Source: Siphonodentalium dalli (Eukaryota > Mollusca > Scaphopoda > Gadilida > Siphonodentaliidae). Taken from it: a stretch of DNA of 64,000 nt. Below the pieces are notes generated by a model. That model did no database searches and was not told the origin of the DNA. It worked only from the letters and a program-made list of their open reading frames with translations. This document shows positions 58,741 to 64,000 of this stretch, piece by piece. The translations under genes and the position numbers were made by a program. The DNA is taken from the NCBI GenBank assembly GCA_032622095.1, contig CP136069.1:160875043-160939042 (forward strand). Direction: 5' to 3'. Each line of letters begins with the position of its first letter. Within the stretch, counting starts at the first letter, position 1.

Positions 58741-58980
58741 GTGCGCCATTAGTAAGCGCCGAAAGTGCCGAAAGCGCCGAAAGCGACAAAAAGTGCGCCA
58801 TTAGTAACGCACCGAAAGCGACGAAAGCGCCGAAAGCGACAAAAAGTGCGCCGTTACGCCGCACATTTTGTCGCTTTCGACGGTTTCGGCGCTTTCGGCG
58901 CGTGCGCCGAAAGCGACAAAAGTGCGCCATTAGTAACGCACCGAAGGCGCCAAAAGCGACAAAAAGTGCAGCGTTTCCGG
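58741..58980. repeat. GC-rich repeat and hairpin built on GCGCCGAAAGCG
   Basis: The segment gcgccgaaagcgacaaaaag, then tgcgccattagtaacgcacc, is repeated three times. In the middle it turns around (cattttgtcgctttcgac ... tttcggcgctttcggcgc), so the halves form a long inverted repeat centred near 58858. Both strands give Lys/Arg-rich open frames, which are repeat artefacts. Confidence 0.8.
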
Positions 58981-59119
58981 CATGCGTAACGAGGTGTAAT
59001 CTGTATCCCATTAAAATGAAGGCGTTCATTGTTGACAATTGTTTTCTAAATTTTACATACCGTGAAATTATCTATAAGTTTTATCAGAAATATGGAATTA
59101 CAATTAGGTGACCCATATA

Positions 59120-59410
59120 AAAATGTACCTGGGTAAATCTTGGTGTTTACCTAGGTATACCCCGGTACATATAGGTTTTACCCTGGTTCCACCCAGGTCA
59201 CACCCAGGTTACACCCAGTTAAATCAGGGATTTATATAGATTTACCCAGGTGTTTTCTATATATGTTAGGTATAAACCCCAGTTTACCCGGGTTTTTACG
59301 GATTTACACCCAGGTATTTACACCAGGTATTTACACCCAGGTATTTACACCAGGGTTTCGCCCAGGTATTTACTACAGTGTTCACCCGGATATATACACC
59401 TGTGGTATTT
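59120..59410 (+). repeat. Short-unit minisatellite, TTTACACCCAGGTA
   Basis: Units of 14-17 bp (acccaggtatttacacc) are best conserved at 59305-59370; more degraded versions extend from about 59120 to 59410. Confidence 0.8.
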
Positions 59411-59427
59411 TGTTAAACTGTATAATC

Positions 59428-62345
59428 TGCATTGAAGTCACCTTATTAACCCTTTCTATATTACAGCACCATTGGCGTGTAGTTACCTTATTAACCATTC
59501 TATATTAAATCATTAATTGACAGGTAGTTACCTTATTAACCCTTTCTATACTAAGTAACATTGGTGAGTAGTTACATTATTAACCCTTTCTTTATTAAAG
59601 CACCATTGATGTGAAGTTACCTTATTAACCCTTTCTTTATTAAAGCATCATTGACGCGTAGTTACCTTATTAACCCTTTCTATATTAAAATATCATTGAT
59701 GTGTAGTTACAATGTTAACCCTTTATATAGTATAGCATCATTGGCGGGTAGTTGGCTCCTTAACTCTGTATATACCAAAGTATCATTGTCGTATATAGTT
59801 ACCGTATTAACCCTTTCTATACTAAGTACCGTTGGCGTGTAGTTGCCTTATTAACCCTTTCTATATTAAAGCATTAATTGACAGGTAGTTACCTTATTAA
59901 CCCTTTCCATACTAAGTATCATTGGTGAGTAGTTGCATTATTAACCCTTTCTATATTAAAGCGCCATTGGCGGGTAGTTACCTTATTAACCATTTATGTA
60001 TTAAAGCATCATTGACGTGTAGTTACCTTATTATAACCCTCTCTATATTAAAGCATCATTATTGCTGGGTAGTTATCTTATTAACCCGTTCTGTACTAAG
60101 TATCATTGGTGAGTAGTTACAGTATTAACCCTTTCTATATTAAAGCATCATTGACGTGAAGTTACCTTATTAACCATTTCTGTATTAAAGCAGCATTGAC
60201 ATGTAGTTGTTAACCCTTTCTATATTAAAGCATCGTTGACGGGTAGTTGCCTAATTAACCCTCTATATACTAAAGTATCATTGTCGTGTAGTTACCTTAC
60301 CAACCCTTTCTATACTAAGTATCATTGGCGTGTAGTTACCTTATTAACCTTTTCTATATTAAAGCATTAATTGACAGGTAGTTACATTAAACAACCCTTT
60401 CTATACTCAGTATCATTGGTGAGTAGTTACATTATAAACCATTTCTATATTAAAGCGCCATTGACAGGTAATTACCTTATTAACCATTTTTGTATCAAAG
60501 CATCATTGACGTGCAGTTACCATATTATAACACTTTCTATATTAAAGCATCATTGACTGATAGTTACCATATTAACCCTTTCTATATTAAAGCACCATTG
60601 GCGTGTAATTACCTTATTAACCCTTTCTACGTTGAAGCAATAATTGACAGGCAGTTACCTTATTAACCCTTTTTATAATGAGTATCATTGGTGATTAGTT
60701 ACATTATTAACCCTTTCTACAGTAAAGCATCATTGGTGTGAAGTTACCTTATTAACCCTTTCTTTATTAAAGCATCATTGACGCGTAGTTACCTTATTAA
60801 CCCTTTCTATATTAAAATATCATTGATGTGTAGTTACAATGTTAACCCTTTCTATAGTATAGCATCATTGGCGGGTAGTTGGCTCCTTAACTCTGTATAT
60901 ACCAAAGTATCATTGTCGTATATAGTTACCGTATTAACCCTTTCTATACTAAGTACCGTTGGCGTGTAGTTGCCTTATTAACCCTTTCTATATTAAAGCA
61001 GTAATTGACAGGTAGTTACCTTATTAACCCTTTCTATACTAAGTATCATTGGTGAGTAGTTGCATTATTAACCATTTCTATGTTAAAGCGCCATTGGCGG
61101 GTAGTTACCTTATTAACCATTTATGTATTAAAGCATCATTGACGTGTAGTTACCTTATTATAACCCTCTCTATATTAAAGCATTATTATTGCTGGGTAGT
61201 TATCTTATTAACCCGTTCTATACTAAGTATCATTGGTGAGTAGTTACAGTATTAACCCTTTCTATATTAAAGCATCTTTGACGTGAAGTTACCTTATTAA
61301 CCATTTCTGTATTAAAGCAGCATTGACATGTAGTTGTTAACCCTTTCTATATTAAAGCATCGTTGACGGGTAGTTGCCTAATTAACCCTCTATATACTAA
61401 AGTATCATTGTCGTGTAGTTACCTTACCAACCCTTTCTATACTAAGTATCATTGGCGTGTAGTTACCTTATTAACCTTTTCTATATTAAAGCATTAATTG
61501 ACAGGTAGTTACATTAAACAACCCTTTCTATACTAAGTATCATTGGTGAGTAGTTACATTATAAACCATTTCTATATTAAAGCGCCATTGACAGGTAATT
61601 ACCTTATTAACCATTTTTGTATCAAAGCATCATTGACGTGCAGTTACCATATTATAACACTTTCTATATTAAAGCATCATTGACTGATAGTTACCATATT
61701 AACCCTTTCTATATTAAAGCACCATTGGCGTGTAATTACCTTATTAACCCTTTCTACGTTGAAGCAATAATTGACAGGCAGTTACCTTATTAACCCTTTT
61801 TATAATGAGTATCATTGGTGATTAGTTACATTATTAACCCTTTCTACAATAAAGCATCATTGACATGTAGTTATCATAGTAGCCAGTTATATATTAAAGC
61901 ATCATGGACGGTAGTTACCATATTAACCCTTTCTATATTAAAGCACCATTGGCGTGTAATTACCATATTAACCCTTTCTATATTAAAACATCATTGACGT
62001 GTAGTTACCCTATTAGCCCTTTCTATATTTAAGCATCATTGACGTGTAGAACTTTATCTTATTAATCCTTTCTTTATTAAAGCATCATTGACATGTAGTT
62101 ACCTTAGTAACCATTTCTACACTAAAGCATTATTGACGGGTAGTTACCTTATTAACCCTTTCTATATTAAAGCATCATTGACAAGAAGTTAAATTATTAA
62201 CCTTCTATAATAAGTATCATTGTTGTGTAGTTAGTTACCTTATAAAACCTTTCTATATTAAGACGTCGATCATTGACGGGTAGTTGTTACCTTATTAATC
62301 ATTTATGTATTCAAGCATCATTGACGAGTAGTTACCTTATTACTT
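59428..62345 (+). repeat. 45-bp satellite, about 64 units, with 1,127-bp higher-order repeat
   Basis: Unit: ttaccttattaaccctttct, atattaaagcatcattgacg, tgtag. From about 59611 to 61857 the array repeats with an offset of 1,127 bp (25 units): individual variants such as ggctccttaactctgtatat occur at the same place in both halves. The rest of the array does not follow this period. Open frames inside are repeat artefacts. Confidence 0.9.
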
Positions 62346-63060
62346 GAAGTTTATTATGACAGTATGACAATACACTACCCCGGACAAATGAAGCAATATC
62401 ATACTTTATCTAACAGCCTAGCTATAATTAGTGAACATTAAACTGACAAACAGACAATTTTCAGGGCCATTATTTAATATTAAAGGGATACAAAATAAAG
62501 AGATTTCTAATTATCAGTAAGAATTATTCTCTAAGTGATACTTATTATTTCAAATAAATGATTGCATATACTATAGTAGACCATATACCAACAGGAAAAT
62601 ATTAGTGAATACAATTATTGTGTTTCAAAATTCGTTTCGTTTCGTTTCTGCAGCCAAATTACAATCTTAACTTTTAGTTATCGTTCTTCAAAATGAAGCG
62701 CGGATAATTCTTTGTGGTATTTTGAGTTAATTTTGTCGCGAATCAACGCGGATTGACAGAAGGAAATGGTGTATTGGCTACAAACGGATAAACTGTGGAC
62801 TTATATATAAGATTCGCCGATTTCTCCCCATGGATGTGCGCAAATATCGAAAAAGACTGAATTTCATGTGACAAAAAATATTTCAATTCCCGGAACAGTA
62901 AGAATTAAGCTGCGATAACGAAACGGATCAACTATAGTATTGAACAGTACCTCAGCTACCTGGCCATAACCAGAATATTTTCTCAAAATTGAATTTGTGG
63001 TACCGGTACAATCATGATGTAGTGCCAGTGGCCTGCTCATAATGCACCTGTCCAGAAGAA
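62346..63060. other. No gene seen
   Basis: AT-rich, including ttcgtttcgtttc near 62632. No feature supported. Confidence 0.4.
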
Positions 63061-63588
63061 GAAGAATTGAGAAGTTTGAAGATCATGGACTACGCAGACA
63101 CCATCTGGGACCCCTACCAACAAAATCACATCGACAAGCTGGAAAGAATCCAGCGTAGAGCAGCCCGTTTCATTAAAAGAGACTATAAGAGCAAAGAAGA
63201 TGGATATATGACCAAGATCCTCTACGAGCTAGATTTACCAACATTGCAGAAACGGCGGAAAATAAATCGGCTGGGATTCATGAGTAAGGTGGTGGGTGGA
63301 TTGGTCCCGGCTATACCACCTAATCAATACTTTACACCCGAAACAAGGCGTCTTAGATTGCAGAGCAAAGTTCTGACAGGCTACGTCACCAGCCAAATTC
63401 CTCGGCACCTAATTTAAAGGAACAACAGTCAGTGCTACTAGTACGAGGCTATACCATACGTGTCAGCTCAGTTCGCTAATTCCACATTTGTTCGAACTAT
63501 ATGCGACTGGAATCAGCTGGAGGAATCCTTAATCCTACAACAACAGCCTGTGGATTCCTTCAAGAGTGCGCTGAAGGAAAAGATCTGA
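63061..63588 (+). pseudogene. LINE ORF2 C-terminal fragment
   Basis: From about 63061 the frame reads LRSLKIMDYADTIWDPYQQN, KLERIQRRAARFIKRDY and RRKINRLGFMSKVVGGLV, the usual post-RT region of Jockey/CR1-like elements. It stays open to 63417. Another frame then gives FANSTFVRTICDWNQLEESL and SFKSALKEKI with TGA at 63586-63588, so there is one frameshift. The reverse transcriptase is missing: 5'-truncated insertion. It is a separate subfamily from the other three LINE pieces. Confidence 0.75.
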
Positions 63589-63657
63589 GACTCTCTCGCC
63601 CGCTGCGAAATTACCATAATTGGGATCTGCAGCGTAACCATTCAGATTCAGATTGAT
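63589..63657 (+). other. LINE 3' UTR: stem-loop and TTCAGA tail
   Basis: CGCTGC at about 63601 pairs with GCAGCG at about 63629, a simple stem-loop, followed by cattcagattcagattg, a short (TTCAGA)n tail marking the 3' end of the insertion. Confidence 0.5.
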
Positions 63658-64000
63658 CCACGATAGTAAGGGGTCAGTACATGTAGTAAGTACTGATAGT
63701 GATAAGCCTGCTGTACAATAATACTACTTTTGCTGTTTTACTGGTCTTAACTGAGTACTGTGTCAATGTGACATTGTTAATTCAGTTCCACTCTAATGTA
63801 CATTAACTGGCAATGATGCATCTGACGCTATCAAAGGCACCGGTAATCCCTAAATACCAGGAGGACGCGGCGTAGAAACTTGGTACAACAGTTGTTACAC
63901 GACAAAGAAAATTATCAACAAGCTTAGTGAGCGTCATCATCAAAATTGCAAATTAAAACACGGCAATGGTAAATTGGTAATCCCTACATACCAGGAGGAC
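63658..64000 (+). repeat. Direct repeat running off the window edge
   Basis: ggtaatccctaaataccagg followed by aggac at about 63842 recurs at about 63976 (one substitution) and reaches the window end, giving a period near 134 bp. More copies may follow outside. Confidence 0.65.

Noticed and set aside
58736-59038. Lys/Arg-rich ORFs resembling a nuclear basic protein
   Set aside because: Product of the GCGCCGAAAGCG repeat, open on both strands.
59428-62345. Telomere-like repeat because of the recurring TTAACCC
   Set aside because: The word occurs once per 45-bp unit; there is no (TTAGGG)n or (CCCTAA)n run.

Overview
The window is eukaryotic, most likely from the AT-rich nuclear genome of a marine invertebrate; the species cannot be fixed from the sequence. 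The evidence is non-LTR retrotransposons of the Jockey/CR1 type, GT-AG introns, MITE-like hairpins, many satellites and minisatellites, and a large ORF of a family I recall as multicopy in cnidarians, annelids and molluscs. No complete host gene is visible. Almost everything that can be supported is mobile or repetitive DNA.

Layout. 1-8603: two copies of a 4.64-kb unit in direct tandem, each holding a broken LINE-type ORF1 followed by AT-rich repeats. 8604-12550: no gene, apart from a tiny MITE at 9152 and a GC-rich G/T-skewed island at 10530-11430. 12556-16020: a decayed LINE ORF2 (endonuclease, reverse transcriptase, C-terminal Cys motif) with a 3' UTR hairpin. 17459-20655: a second, 5'-truncated and better preserved LINE of the same clade. 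Its 3' end and the DNA after it are tandemly duplicated (19.9-22.78 and 22.78-25.6 kb), each copy carrying a 34-bp minisatellite and three foldback elements.

25827-34400: an 8,574-bp element with imperfect terminal inverted repeats and an apparent 5-bp target duplication (ATGTT), inserted into a dispersed repeat whose uninterrupted relative lies at 46083-46760. Its one long ORF (minus strand, 31123 to 26558, about 1,520 codons) is open except for a single in-frame TAG. It carries two N-terminal C2HC modules, a C-terminal region with the acidic residues of a FEN1/XPG-type nuclease, and a terminal CXC (tesmin/TSO1-like) zinc motif. This is the most interesting object in the window: a candidate DNA transposon with an unusual nuclease.

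34.4-64 kb: satellites (165-bp at 36.4-38 kb, about 300-bp at 43.7-45.1 kb, 45-bp with an 1,127-bp higher-order period at 59.4-62.3 kb), a tRNA-like SINE module, a spliced but frameshifted pseudogene at 40.27-41.54 kb, facing inverted repeats about 9 kb apart (42157 and 51183), two LINE 3' fragments (56.98 and 63.06 kb) and two weakly supported host exons (57.74 and 58.52 kb). The genes do not form a pathway; they are independent insertions, later reshaped by tandem duplication and nesting.
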